From the NCBI GenBank assembly GCA_031216915.1, contig CM062297.1:832551337-832615336 (forward strand): a stretch of DNA of 64,000 nucleotides, read 5' to 3'. This document shows positions 1 to 11,189 of this stretch, piece after piece; position 1 is the first letter of the stretch, and each line of letters opens with the position of its first letter. Made by a program: the position numbers and the translations under genes. A model generated the notes under the pieces. That model searched no databases and was not told the origin of the DNA. It worked only from the letters and a program-made list of their open reading frames with translations. Source of the DNA: Pictodentalium vernedei (Eukaryota > Mollusca > Scaphopoda > Dentaliida > Dentaliidae).

Positions 1-222
1 GTAACTCCGCACTGCAGCACAGGCAGGGTTAGATTGGTTGAAGACATGCGCACCATCGACGTGCAGTACGCCTTAGTACACGGCGTCATCGTGCCCCCAC
101 GCGGGCAATGGAGATGAAGTGTTTTGCCCAAGGACACAACGCGGTTGCCGCAGGTGGGATTCGAACCGAGGACCTCTCGGCTTGCAGCCTGCACCTCTAC
201 CAACTGAGCCACCGCGCTCCCC
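1..222 (-). mobile_element. tRNA-derived SINE, cut by the window edge
   Basis: Read on the minus strand it starts with a tRNA-like head at 222-150: GGGGAGCGCGGTGGCTCAGT (A box inside) and GGTCCTCGGTTCGAATCCC (B box), then the body shared with the copies at 2880, 15785, 35282 and 60533. The presumed anticodon loop reads CTGCAAG, anticodon GCA, so a tRNA-Cys ancestor is plausible. The 3' end lies outside the window. Transcription would be by RNA polymerase III and mobility by a partner LINE; both are family knowledge. Confidence 0.8.
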
Positions 223-461
223 ATTTGATTTCTATTAGATATGTTGTTTGTGTCGGAGAAGGTTGGTTGATTTTATAACAAAAACATATAAGATGTACCT
301 CAGTGTTTGTAAAGGCCGGTGGGTAAAGGAGTAGTCGGTAACGGCACGGTACCAGAGATAAAACGGTTGTATCAGTCCGATACTGATTTGCTACTGGTAT
401 AAGTTACATCTGTTGTCCCGTGGAAGAAACTGTATGTCAGAAGCGAATCAATTATATAAGG

Positions 462-692
462 TTAATCCTTTACCTAATATGAAAAACAGACGACACTTGC
501 AAACAAAATTATTGAAAAAGTTTTTCATTTTTGTGTCAAACCATAGTTTATAACCCCCATTGGACGCGCTCGTTCAAATGAGGTAACATGAACTATTTTT
601 TTAGGCAAAACATGAAAAAATAATGAAAACTGAATGGCAATTTTTGTAAATATCTCTGGCCGCTTCGGGCCGTTACGTTGGGTAAAGGTTAA
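462..692. mobile_element. TTAA-flanked palindromic MITE, decayed copy
   Basis: Begins TTAATCCTTTACC and ends GGGTAAAGGTTAA, with internal blocks (GCAGACGACACTTGCA-like left, GGCCGTTACGTTGGG right) shared with better copies at 2567, 29792, 45163 and 59062. The central stem is badly mutated, so this is an older copy. It has no coding capacity. TTAA duplications with CCCTTT termini are typical of piggyBac-type elements, which is an inference here. Confidence 0.75.
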
Positions 693-1197
693 TAACCAGG
701 GGTAGTAAACTAATTACATGCAAAGAAAGGAGTTTCGGGAACTTCTGGTCATGTTGTGGCTAGATTTATTTCCTCGTCTCGATGGGTAAATATCCACAAT
801 GAAGTCACTTTTAGAGGGCCCCCTCACTGTTTCGCAATACACCGACTAGCTCAGTTCGATGCAAAATGATCACTGAATATTTCCATAGCTATTTCGGCTT
901 AATATATCTTCGCCATCAAAAGATTTCGATGTTGCCGTGATGAAAATTCAGGAATTTTCTTCACTCGAATTTGCCAAAAAGGACTCGTTTTGTCAATATT
1001 CATGTACATTACGGTACATGTCACGACTTCCCACTCTGTCGAGTGAGGCCGACATGGAAATGAATCTATGTGAGCCTACCCTGACCCTTCTAATGGTGAG
1101 CTGTGTCCAAACTTTGAGGATTCCCTGATCCATCTTCGCGGGTGTGCATTAATGGCATTATCATGCGCAATTAGAATTTTAGATTGAAACGTTTTAT
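693..1197. other. No gene recognised
   Basis: About 500 bases of apparently unique sequence. A 63-codon open stretch at 937-1128 has no motif, no splice context and no similarity I recognise. I treat it as chance. Confidence 0.5.
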
Positions 1198-1475
1198 ACA
1201 ACCCATTAAGTCCTAAAACCCAATAAGTCCTTGAACCCAGTAAATTCTACAGCCCAGGAAGTCGCACAACCCAATAAGTCGCATAGTCCAATAAGTCGCC
1301 CATCCGAATCCTACAAACCAAGAAATTTTACGACCCAATAAGCCTTACAGCCCAAAGGGTCTTACAGGCCAATACGTTTACAGCCCAAAAGTCTTACAGC
1401 TCAATAAGTCTTACAACCTAGTAAGTCATATAACCCAATAAGTCTTACGGAACAATAAGCCTCACAGCCCAATTC
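1198..1475. repeat. Degenerate minisatellite, unit about 20 bp
   Basis: The phrase CCCAATAAGTCTTACA recurs about 14 times with drift, at intervals of roughly 18-21 bases. No reading frame is kept across units, so it is probably non-coding. Confidence 0.8.
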
Positions 1476-1722
1476 AAAGAAGGCATACCTTGATGATGTA
1501 AATAAAATACTTTATTATACGCTACATGATAGATTATCAAAAAAAACTGCGGAAAGATAGAAATCGTATCCCCCACTGTAAAGAAAAACATGTAGAAATT
1601 TTCACTTTCACGGTTCAATCAAAATGGCGGCTTTCAAAGCATCACTTCAAGGTGAATACGAGTCAAATTATCAGTGGAAATGATCAAATTGTTCTCAAAA
1701 CGTATAATGAAAAGAAAATATG

Positions 1723-2017
1723 TTTTTGAGTGGATACCGATCAGTTCCAGCAAAAGTTCAACACGTATTAACCTTGAATTGGTGTACGAAACCCGCCAGC
1801 TGAATCAGATCGCAAGACGCTACGTGTCCCGAGTATCGATCAAATCACTTCTGCGTATTAATGCGCATCGGCTGTTTACTTTCATGCATCAACGCAAAGC
1901 TGAAACGAGTGGAATTGTGACCGAGACAAATGATTATTTTCGCTCGCGTAAGCGCTCGTGAAAAATAAGCATTTGCCTCGGTCACTCATGAGATAATTTT
2001 CGGTATCCACTCAAAAA
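1723..2017. mobile_element. Short inverted-repeat element
   Basis: Terminal inverted repeats TTTTTGAGTGGATACCGA at 1723-1740 and TCGGTATCCACTCAAAAA at 2000-2017 enclose about 260 bases. A second palindrome lies inside at 1917-1985 (GACCGAG ... CTCGGTC around a CGCTCGCG core). The size and perfect termini fit a non-autonomous DNA element of unknown superfamily. I see no other copy in the window. Confidence 0.55.
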
Positions 2018-2566
2018 CTCTAGATATCCTCTATATATCAGTCACATGACAGTCGAAATTGGGTTTACACCCCTACGACCCCAATCTGACACCTTCGCGA
2101 TGATGCCCCTGCCCTGGTGAGGTCTGGGAAGGATTAAATGATCGCAATGATAATGATAAGAAGTGGTTACTCAATGACTAAAATATGGTAGATGACTATT
2201 GATTTCTTTATTATCTAGATTTGAATTTTAAGGTACAAAAAGTACATATTCATTCCATTCTTTTTTAGGTTCTCGTCGAGGAAAATGTCGCCAAAAGTTG
2301 TGTGTCTGTGACAAAATGGCCTCTGAGTGTTTTAAGAGATATAAAGTCTACTTAAGAAAAGTCCGCTGGTTCCAATTGGGGTAGCAGAACAACTCCGTTC
2401 GTTATCCATGTTTTTAAATAAAAAATACTTTTTTTAATTTCGGGTTTGATCTTAAATTTCTTTTCATTACTTTTTCCCATTTTATTGAACTTTATTCATT
2501 TGTTATTTTATATTATTATTTATTCTTCAATGTAACACTGGAATTGGGAGCTGGATTGTTGTGTTC
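2018..2566. other. No gene recognised
   Basis: AT-rich stretch between two mobile elements, with no open frame of note and no repeat I can relate to other parts of the window. Confidence 0.5.
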
Positions 2567-2818
2567 TTAACCCTTTACCTAACATGAAAAGCAGACGACA
2601 CTTGCAAAAAAAATTCTTGAATAACTAATTTTTTTCATTTTTTGTCTCAAAAACATAGGTTATGACCCCTCGTTGGAACGAGCTCGACGAGCTCGTTCCA
2701 ACGAGGGGTCATAACCTATGTTTTTGAGACAAAAAAATGAAAATATTTTGAAAATTAATTGACGATTTTTGAGAATAGCGCTGGCCGGTTTTGGCCGTTA
2801 CGTTGGGTAAAGGGTTAA
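2567..2818. mobile_element. TTAA-flanked palindromic MITE, well preserved
   Basis: TTAACCCTTTACCTAAC at the left and GGGTAAAGGGTTAA at the right. The middle is a near-perfect foldback: GTCTCAAAAACATAGGTTAT at about 2644 is mirrored by ATAACCTATGTTTTTGAGAC at about 2712, around GAACGAGCTCGACGAGCTCGTTC. Internal arms outside the stem differ (GCAGACGACACTTGCA left, AGCGCTGGCCGGTTTTGGCC right), so only the core and ends are symmetrical. No coding capacity. Confidence 0.88.
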
Positions 2819-2879
2819 GACCATGCATATGATGTAGAACGTGGCATTTGTTGTTTGTTTTGTTGTTTTTTGGGGGGGG

Positions 2880-3275
2880 GGTTTATTAGGGTTTAACGAC
2901 ACATTAACAGCCAAGGTCATATCATGTCGGTGACAGTTTTACGGGTGGAGGTAGCCGGAGTACCCGGAGAGAACCACCGAGCAACGGCGAGCAGCTGCCA
3001 GCTCCCCAAAATTGTAACTCCGCACTGCAGCACAGGCAGGGTTAGATTGGTTGAATACATGCGCACCACTGACGTGCAGTACGCCTTAGTACACGGCGTA
3101 ATCGAGCACACATGTGGACAATCGGGGTAAGTGCCTTGCCAAGGACACAACGCGGAAGTCCGAATCGATCGCTCAAACGGTCACCGAGCCGAGGAATAAC
3201 CGGGTTCGACGTTGCTTAACTTCGATGATCTGACGAGAACCGGTTACCACAACGCCACCGCGCCACCGCGCCCCC
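2880..3275 (-). mobile_element. tRNA-derived SINE with decayed head
   Basis: Carries the family body on the minus strand, seen on the plus strand as GGTGACAGTTTTACGGGTGG, GGAGTACCCGGAGAGAACCA and CACTGACGTGCAGTACGC. The tRNA-like head near 3160-3275 is badly degraded. A G run of about ten and a T-rich stretch mark the 3' end near 2870. Two antisense open stretches of about 70 codons across it are shadows of the SINE body. Confidence 0.75.
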
Positions 3276-3446
3276 GTGACATTTGTTAAATGCTGAAGTA
3301 AAATAGGTTTGCAGAAGAACGAGTATATTCACACACTGTAATTATTTGTACATAGGTATTTATAACATATTGAATAGTTAGGGTTATATCGTGGTTGACC
3401 CTGTTTCAAGTGGAGCATGCTGAAGTGGAAGGCGTGAGAGACTAAC

Positions 3447-3700
3447 ACATACTGCTCGAACGAGCATTTTCTCTAAAGCTCATTTGCTCGATGGGCTTCG
3501 AGTCATTCGAACAATGACGTTTCAGTAACTGCTCGATAGCTTATAAGGGATATTTGGGATAGGTATGTCTTGTGGTGGCCTAGACGGCAGGGCCAAACAG
3601 GTAATAGTATCCTCAGATAAGTATCCTATATAAGGTATCCTCGATAGGTATCCTCAAATAATACAATACCGGACCATGGGTATCCTCAAATACTGAAATG
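3447..3700 (+). repeat. Direct repeat, copy 1 (CGAG-rich foldback plus GTATCC motif)
   Basis: Contains CTCGAACGAGCATTTTCTC, GCTCGATGGGCTTCGAGTC, TATGTCTTGTGGTGGCCTAG and repeated GTATCCTC. The whole unit recurs at 3795-4041 in the same order with few differences, giving a spacing of about 350 bases. It looks like a tandem segmental duplication of a CGAG-rich element that also occurs next to the giant palindrome at 10629. Confidence 0.8.
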
Positions 3701-3794
3701 AGTCGACGAGCAATGTGTGCGCGTCACTCGAACGAGCAATTGCTCGATAGCTCATTTGCCCGGTAGACTTCGAGTCGTTCGAGCAGTATGTGCG

Positions 3795-4041
3795 AGTCAC
3801 TCGAACGAGCATTTACTCTAAAGCTCATTTGCTCGATGGGCTTCGAGTCATTCGAGCAATGACTTATCAGTAACTGCTCTATAGTTTATAAGGGATATTT
3901 GGGATAGGTATGTCTTGTGGTGGCCTAGACGGTTGGGCCAAACAGGTAATAGTATCCTCAGATAAGTATCCTGTAAAAGGTATCCTCGATAGGTATCCTC
4001 AAATAATACAATACCAGGTTATAGGTATCCTCAAATACTGA
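3795..4041 (+). repeat. Direct repeat, copy 2
   Basis: Second copy of the unit at 3447-3700. It ends GGTATCCTCAAATACTGAAA, directly followed by the AAT microsatellite that terminates LINE A. Confidence 0.8.
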
Positions 4042-4086
<45 letters not shown>

Positions 4087-4087
4087 T
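4042..4087 (+). repeat. AAT microsatellite, 3' tail of LINE A
   Basis: About 15 AAT units. LINE A runs on the minus strand, so this is its ATT-type 3' tail. The LINE A fragment at 61685 also ends in short AAT units. Simple-repeat tails are usual for L2/CR1-type LINEs. Confidence 0.85.
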
Positions 4088-6573
4088 TTAAAGCCTAGAA
4101 TCCACATACGGTGCTCAATGGCTGTACAATAATTGCATACATACATGTTCACACATACACATACATTCTCTCACAGATACATTGATACATGGATCAATAT
4201 TATCATTTATTGGTGCCCAAAGCCACATCAGCAACCGAGGCTATATCGTGGCGATAAGCGACAGAACCTAAAAGAAAAAAGGGTATTAAATTAAAATAAA
4301 ACAAAAACAAAACAAACTACAACTTTACCAAAACAAGTATGTGAGTGTAACTTGACGAGTAACGAAGCAATCCTCACTGACTCAGTCACACCCACGCACC
4401 TGGTAATGTCAGTTTATGACCAAAATTAAAAGAGCACTGAAGGAAATGCCTTCCGAAAAAGGTAGGTTTTAGTACCAGACGTGAATGATTCAAGTGATTT
4501 ACTATTTTTCATGTCGATTGGAAGAGAATTCCAAAGCCTTGGGCCAACAACCGCAAAGGTCCAATCACCAGCACTAGTAAATTTAGATACGGGCTGAACT
4601 AGATTGAGTTGACCTGATGACCTAAGAGACCTCGGTGGTTTGTGGATGGTAAGCAGATCGGACAGGTTGGATGGTGCAGATCCCGTGATACACTTAAACA
4701 CCAAAAGGACATTTTTAAATTGAATTCTTTGCTTAACGTGTAGCCAGTGCAACTCAGAGAGTACTTGTGTTATATGGCAGTACTTTTGAGTTCTGGTTAT
4801 GACCCGTGCAGCACAATTTTGCATGTGTTGTAGCTTTTCAAGAATAGATGTTTTAGAGCCAATCAGAAGAGAGTTGCAGTAGTCGAGGCGAATTGTAACA
4901 AAGGCCTGGACAAGCTGTTGTGACGTCTGCGTATGAATGGCGGATCGAATTTTGCTAATATTTCTAGGATAAAAAAAAATGCACTGCGAAAGACAGGTTT
5001 GATATGTTCATCAGCGGCCAAATTTTCATCCATGAAATAACCTAAGTTTCGAACACAGCTACTGGGTTTTATCGCTGAAACTCCAATACTGAGGGGCAGT
5101 TTGGAAATTTTTGAATGTTGATGAGGTAGACCTATATATATTACTTCTGTCTTGTCATCGTTCAATTTAAAAAAGTTTTTAGTCACCCATGCCTTGATGT
5201 CTGAAATACAAAGTTCAATCTTACTGCATGCTTCAGGCTCAAAGGCGTGAGTAAAACAAATATACAGCTGTGTGTCATCTGCGTAAAAATGAAAGTCAAT
5301 GCCATGGCTTCGGATAATGTCACCGAGTTGTAAGACACTGACAGTGTACAGTAGGGGACCCAACACCGATCCTTGAGGGACGCCAAAACGGAGTGTGACC
5401 TTGTCTGGCGACTCACTGCAAATAAGGACACTCTGTGTGCGACCATTAAGGTACGACGAAAACCAATTAAGTGCTCGATCTGTAAGGCCTATTCTCACTG
5501 CCAGTCTTTCAATAAGTATGGTCTATGGTGTCAAAAGCGGCGCTTAAATCCAACAAAACAAGACATGTTAGGTTGTGCCTGTCCGTGGATAGGATAATAT
5601 CATTTTGGACCCTTAGAAGCGCCGTTTCTGTATTGCAATTAGATCTGTATGCGGATTGGTTAACTTCGGCTAGGCCGTGGGCTGCCAAAAGAGAATTCAG
5701 CTGAGAATCCACCACACGCTCAATAACCTTTGATAGGAATGGAAGATTAGAGACCGGGCAGTAGTTTTTCAGAACATCTGAGTTAGGTGATGGCTTTTTG
5801 TGAAGAGGTTTTACTAAAGCGTGTTTCATGCGTGTCGGAAAGACGCCAGAGTGGAGGGAGGCATTGACCAGTTTCAAGATCGGTGTAGTTAACTCCGAAA
5901 GAGATGCTTTTAACAACCAAGTTGGAATGATATCTAGCATGCATTGCTTAGATGGTGCCTTGGTTATTAACCTCTGGGTATCTGATGTAGCCAAAGGTGA
6001 GAATTGGGACAACTGTGCAACAGCTTTAACACAGGTGCATGTAATGTCGGCCATCTGTCAAAGATCGGATTGGGAGCTTGTATCAAGCGAAGCTCTGATA
6101 ATCTCAATTTTTTCAGAAAAGAAAGAAGAAAATCTATTCGCAAGGTCTTTGGATGACGAATGCTCTGGGAGTACGGTTGTCTTTTGACGATACAGAAGCT
6201 TCACGATAACGGCAGACAGCGCATTGAGGGAATTAACATCAGCTGACAGTAAGTCCGAAAAGTATTTCTGTTTCGCGGATTCGACCAGTTTGTTAACATT
6301 TTGCTGGTTGACAAACATCTCTCTGTGAACACATAGTCTCGTTTGCCGCCGCTGAGGCTCTAGTTTGCGTCGTAAATCTTTTGCGAGCCTAATCTCATCA
6401 CTGAACCACTGTGAGCAAGGGCGTTCGCTAAAAGTGCGAGTTTGCTTAGGCGCAAACTTGTCAATAACCTCTTGAAGTGAGCCAATGAGGATGTATTCAA
6501 TGCTGTCAACAGTTTGCATTTCGTTAATTTTAGCGACGGGAGACGAAGCAATAGCATCAGTGAGACTCTTTTT
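4088..6573 (-). pseudogene. LINE A (L2/CR1-like), reverse transcriptase half
   Basis: Minus-strand remains of a non-LTR retrotransposon polyprotein. In order from the 5' side: a linker between endonuclease and RT (6573-6058, with KFAPKQTRTFSERP), RT fingers and palm (6054-5509, with AAFDTIDH), palm continued (5498-4863, with GVPQGSVLGPLLY and the catalytic YADDTQLY box), and a thumb/C-terminal block (4824-4426, with GPRLWNSLP). A stop codon lies between the first two blocks and frameshifts separate the rest, so it cannot make an active enzyme although the YADD box survives. Its endonuclease part lies at 10015-10628, separated by the inserted LINE B. The 3' UTR and AAT tail lie below 4426. Clade call is from motif wording: L2/CR1-like is likely, Jockey superfamily certain. 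Confidence 0.88.
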
Positions 6574-9500
6574 GTTGAAATATCTAAAAAAACACAGGCC
6601 TACGACAATAGTTAGCGTTGTGTATCGACCAAATACTCAACCCAAAGCCGACCTAGAAATTTTCATGAACAAAATCACAGAGATAATAAATTTGGTAAAT
6701 GACGAAAAGAAACAATGCTTCCTGGTTGGTGACCTGAATACTGATTTACTTAAAATATCAACACATAAACAATCCGACGACTTTATTGATATGATATTTA
6801 GTCAAGGCTTTCTACCAACTATAACGAAACCAACTCGAGTTACAGATCACTCAGCCTCCTTAATTGACCATATTTACTCTAATAACGTCTCACCTACCGT
6901 TGAATCTGGCATTATTATTACAGACATTACTGATCACTTCGGAACTTTCTTATTAGACCTAAAACTAAAAGCAGATCGAGAGAATAGAACAGAATTTAAA
7001 AGAAATATCTCCCCAGAGAATATACTGCTATTTAGAGAGAAACTCTCACAAATAGAGTATACAAATGTTCTCGAATCCACCAGTATGGATGAAGACTACG
7101 AAGGTTTTATACATTCTTATATGTAGGTATCTGAGGAAGTCTTCCACTTGAAGCAAATCAAACTGAATAAAGAATATATAAAGAAACAACCTTGGATGAC
7201 TAATGGTCTATTGCAGTCATCTCTATATAAACACATGCTTTATAATAAGCAATTAAAAATCAATCTACCAAAAACAAAATTGACTACAAACAATACTGCC
7301 AGTTGTTTAATACAACTAAAAGAAAGAGTAAAGACTTGTATTATAAAAACCTCCTTGCCGAAAGTAAAAATAATATTAAAAAACCATGGCAAATCCTAAA
7401 TGATGTAATCAAAAAACCTAGTAAAATTTGTAAACTTCCAGATACCTTTATCATTCATGATACTGAAGTTTCAGATCCCAATGAAATAGCTAATGCGTTC
7501 AACAAGTTCTTTTCTACTATTGGGTCTTCCACCACTGACCTCATTCCCATTTCTGATACATCTTACACAAGCTTTTTGACCGGCAATGTTCCTGATAGTT
7601 TTTTCATTGAACCAACAACTCCCGGTGAAATTATATGTATCGCAAACGAACCAAGGACTGTGATGGTCTATCAACATGGTTAGTGAAGCAAACAATCGGT
7701 GAAATTGCTTTTCCTTTATCAGATATTATAAACAAATCATTTAGAAGTGGTATTGTCTCTAGCGGAATGACAATTGCCAAGGTAATACCTATATTTAAAT
7801 CGGGTGACAACGGGAGCCTTAATAATTATAGACCAATTAGTATACTTCCAGTCTTCTCCAAAATTCTGGAAAAGGTCATGTACGCCAGACTAATTAATTT
7901 TCTCAATCTGCATTATGCTCTATATGATCATCAATATGGTTTCAGAAAAGGGTATAGAACGATATACCCTATATTACAGTTTCTAAAACATGTATCTGAG
8001 GAAAGTAATATCACCTTGAAAAATAGTACCTTAGCCGTGTTTTTAGATCTATCAAATGCTTTTGACACCATAAACCACACCATTTTGGTAACAAAATTTA
8101 GAGTTCTATGGCATCAGAGGTATAGGTAATAGCTGGTTTCGTAGCTATCTGACCGATAGCGTTCAGTTTATCGAATACTCTGGAAAAAAAGTCATCAAAG
8201 GGTACGTTGACTGTGTTGTTCCCCAAGGTTCGATCCTTGGGCCCTTCCTATTTCTGATAAACGTAAATGATCTCTCCCAAGCAACATCGCTTAATGTTCT
8301 CTCATTCGCCGATGACACTTCAGCGTACAAATCAGGCATAGATGCCAGTACACTGCACAGTACGGTAAACCCTGAACTAAATGAAGTTGATACGTGGTGC
8401 AGAGCTAATCGCTTATAATTAAATGCCAAAAGAAGTAAATTTATTGAGTTAAACTCAAAATATCCTAACTCTGATAACCACAGACCATCAACAATTGACG
8501 GTAAGCCAATAGAGAAGGTCTACGGGTCCTCTGGCACAAATAGCTCAGACATTTTTTTTTTGGAGTATGTATTGATGACAAATTAAACTACAAAATTCAT
8601 ATATCTATGGTGTGCTCTAAAATTGCTCGGGCAATTTACTCAATAAATAAAGTAAAAAACATTCTTCCGTACCAAGCCTTATTTATTATTACTTTACTAC
8701 GCTTTAGTACATAGTCATCTTTTATATGGAATTCAAATAAGGGGTCACTCAATAAATTGTTTCTATAGCAAAAGAGAGCAGTTCGCATAATCAATAATAA
8801 AAAATATAACAGTCACATAGATCCTCTATTTTTAAAATGTAAAATATTGAAAGTAAAAGATCTTCATACCCTTCACACGTTGTTATTCACACATGACTGG
8901 TACAATAATAACCTTCCTCCTTGTTTTCAGTCATTTTTCGAAAGGAACATTAATCTATCGGGTATTGAGACAAGACAATCTGACTTACTGAAAATTGGTA
9001 GAGCAAGGACAAAAGCACATCCCCAGCTGCCAAACAATTTATTTCCTAAAATGTGGAATGAGCTAGATGCTGAAATACGATCCATAACAAACAGGAACCT
9101 ATTTAAGAAAGCAGTAATCTCAATGCTGATTGGTACTTAATAATCAAACTGTAAATTGTACCAACCCGCATTGTAACGATTGTGCTCTCGTAACGTGATA
9201 TCCACAAATGGTGGGCGCAGCCCTGTATTACCGCAAGATAAACTGGGTACAAGCATGCAGGTTCACGTAATTATGATAATGTGTTCACTTGAGCTCTCCA
9301 ACTGAGAGCCGTGGCCAGAGCCTTTATTCACTAATCGACTTTCCTCCGGCTTTGGTACTTATAATCACTGGCTACCTTAGTCTTTGTCTTCACAAACTGA
9401 ATCTCATATCCCGCAACTTGACCCGCTATGAGACCTAATATTTATATATCTAAGTTAATCATAGATGTTTACGTCACTCGTGTCCCTTGTGTTCTTCTAA

Positions 9501-10014
9501 GCCCACGGCAAGCTCATTACGATCTGTCGTTATAGTAAGTATCCCAGCTTATACCAAGAACGTGTTGGGATACAGACCCAACACTTGCGAAAAATGGGAA
9601 TGGGAAAAACAACAAAATTAACTATATCTTGAAGGGTCTGTTGTGGTATCCGTTTCTAAAATAAGGCACTTGAATACCGACGGAGATCGCTCCGTACTTT
9701 AGAACGCATCTTGAAAGATGACTGTCGCAATTATCAGGCTGGCGCATGTTGCTTACCCATGGGGAAACTGGCAGGAAGACAGCCGTTGTGGCTATGCCTC
9801 TTCCCAGCCATACATTCCATATACAATAGGGTGAGAATAAACCTCAAACTATGTGTATAAAAAAAAAAATTAAGAAATTTTTTTTAACTATATTTTCTTT
9901 CAAATGTTGCATTGTATATGTACTGTATATGGCAAATAAATCATTCATTCATTCATTCATTCATTCATTCATTCATTCATTCATTCATTCATTCATTCAT
10001 TCATTCATTCATTC
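6574..10014 (+). pseudogene. LINE B, 5'-truncated non-LTR retrotransposon nested in LINE A
   Basis: Plus-strand element starting inside the endonuclease domain (VVYRPNTQPKADLEIF, LVGDLNTDLL, TKPTRVTDHSASLIDHIY, ITDHFGTF; about 6600-7126). RT follows in broken frames: 7303-7683, then 7635-8129 with FLDLSNAFDTINH, then VPQGSILGPFLF near 8220 and an intact FADDTSAY box near 8304, then a C-terminal block at 8847-9140 with PKMWNELD. Several frameshifts and stops make it dead. After 9140 comes about 800 bases of 3' UTR, then an ATTC repeat tail. The abrupt start within the endonuclease domain fits incomplete target-primed reverse transcription. It is the same clade as LINE C near 25 kb. LINE A resumes immediately on both sides. 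Confidence 0.88.
9942..10014 (+). repeat. ATTC microsatellite, 3' tail of LINE B
   Basis: About 18 uninterrupted ATTC units after GTATATGGCAAATAAATC. They end exactly where LINE A sequence resumes (CCGCAAAATTAGCAAGG), which marks the 3' insertion junction. Confidence 0.9.
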
Positions 10015-10628
10015 CGCAAAATTAGCAAGGTCACTACTTCGGTACTTGCGGTATGTGACTTTCTTCCGGACAGAGGACGGACGAGGAAGTGCAAAATCGA
10101 AGATAATCATAAAATGGTCAGAGATTGCAGGATCAACAATTAATACATTTTTAACAAGATCAGCCTCGGATTCTCTGGTGATCAGCAGATCTAATGTGTG
10201 GCCATCTTTATGGGTAGTGCCACGAACATGTTGGCGTAAATTCATTGAATTGATAAGATCACGTAGTTTAGAAGAATCACTGGAAGTTTTCTTCTCCATA
10301 TGGAAATTGAAATCACCTCCAATGATGAATTTTTCTGGCAGCGCAGTAATGCTTCCTAGGAAGTCTTGGAATTCGCTAATGAACTGGTTGACAGTGAATT
10401 TGTTTTTGGAGCTCTGTGGGGGTCGATAAATGACAATGAGGCGGACTGAGTGTGAGTCGATCGTTACAATGGTGTTAGTGCACTCGAATGTAACCCAAGT
10501 CTGAGATGCCTTACGCTTAACCTTCACAGTTTTATCACAGATTACACCCACGCCTCCACCTCGCTGTGACTTCCTGGGGTTGTGTGTAAGAATCTTGCCG
10601 TTGGCAATGATCTCTCCGACAGTCAATG
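10015..10628 (-). pseudogene. LINE A endonuclease domain
   Basis: Open for about 200 codons on the minus strand and encodes most of an APE-type endonuclease: GGGVGVICD, LIVIYRPPQSSKN, the GGDFNFH metal-site motif, GTTHKDGHTLDLLI and ISDHFMI. It continues into the linker at 6573 once LINE B is removed. The N-terminal part of the domain is missing because sequence changes at 10628 to the CGAG-rich repeat; the first residues of the open frame (before about position 20) belong to that repeat. This domain nicks the genomic target in family members; here it is part of a dead element. Confidence 0.88.
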
Positions 10629-10748
10629 TGTCGACGAGCAATACGTGCGAGTCACTCGAACAAGCAATTGCTCGATAGCCCATTTGCTCGATGGGCTTCG
10701 AGTCGTTCGATGAATGACTTATCAGTAACTGCTCGATAGCTTATAGGC
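10629..10748. repeat. CGAG-rich foldback repeat at the palindrome edge
   Basis: GACGAGCAATACGTGCGAG, CGAACAAGCAATTGCTCG and GCTCGATGGGCTTCGAGTCG recur here as in the direct repeats at 3447 and 3795. A diverged relative sits inside each arm near 20770-20830 and 30535-30600. It truncates LINE A and abuts the outer limit of the left arm. Confidence 0.75.
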
Positions 10749-10789
10749 TTCGGAAATGATATAGGCTTTTGTTATACAGAAGGGAGATA

Positions 10790-10975
10790 ACTCTGCATAC
10801 AGATTATGGGAAATCAAGCAATCTGATTGGTTAGTTATTATCAATATAAATGATCTAGATAAATGAAACAACAAGAGTACACGGAATAGGGTCAGAACTA
10901 ACAAGAACAGATCAGAACAGCTAAATATAGTAATAATAAGGCAAACTCTTCCAGTTGCTATGCTCTTCTACGCTA
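10790..10975. other. Left-arm-only insertion
   Basis: Between TTATACAGAAGG and ACTGGAGTATACTCC the left arm has about 180 bases absent from the right arm near 40905-40915. It is AT-rich with no coding content. Either it was inserted after the duplication or lost from the other arm. Confidence 0.6.
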
Positions 10976-11189
10976 CTGGAGTATACTCCAGTACACAAAG
11001 GAACATGGTCAGGTAGTCGAAAACTGTTGCATATATAGATAGAAGCAGAGAATTCTGAAAGAATTCGAAATAGTACAACTTGTCGGGTTGTTTGCGGTAA
11101 TTAGATTTACTCCTATTCAATCGAACACATCCTACGAACATACCCCTGTCATGTTGTAGGCCTTTGGGTAACATAGCAACCACGTGCTA

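Noticed and set aside
150..222. A tRNA gene
   Set aside because: The A and B boxes are present, but the sequence is the head of a dispersed SINE with the same body at several sites, and the acceptor stem does not pair well.
1198..1475. A CRISPR-like array
   Set aside because: Units are about 20 bp, contiguous and degenerate with no unique spacers, and the genome is eukaryotic.
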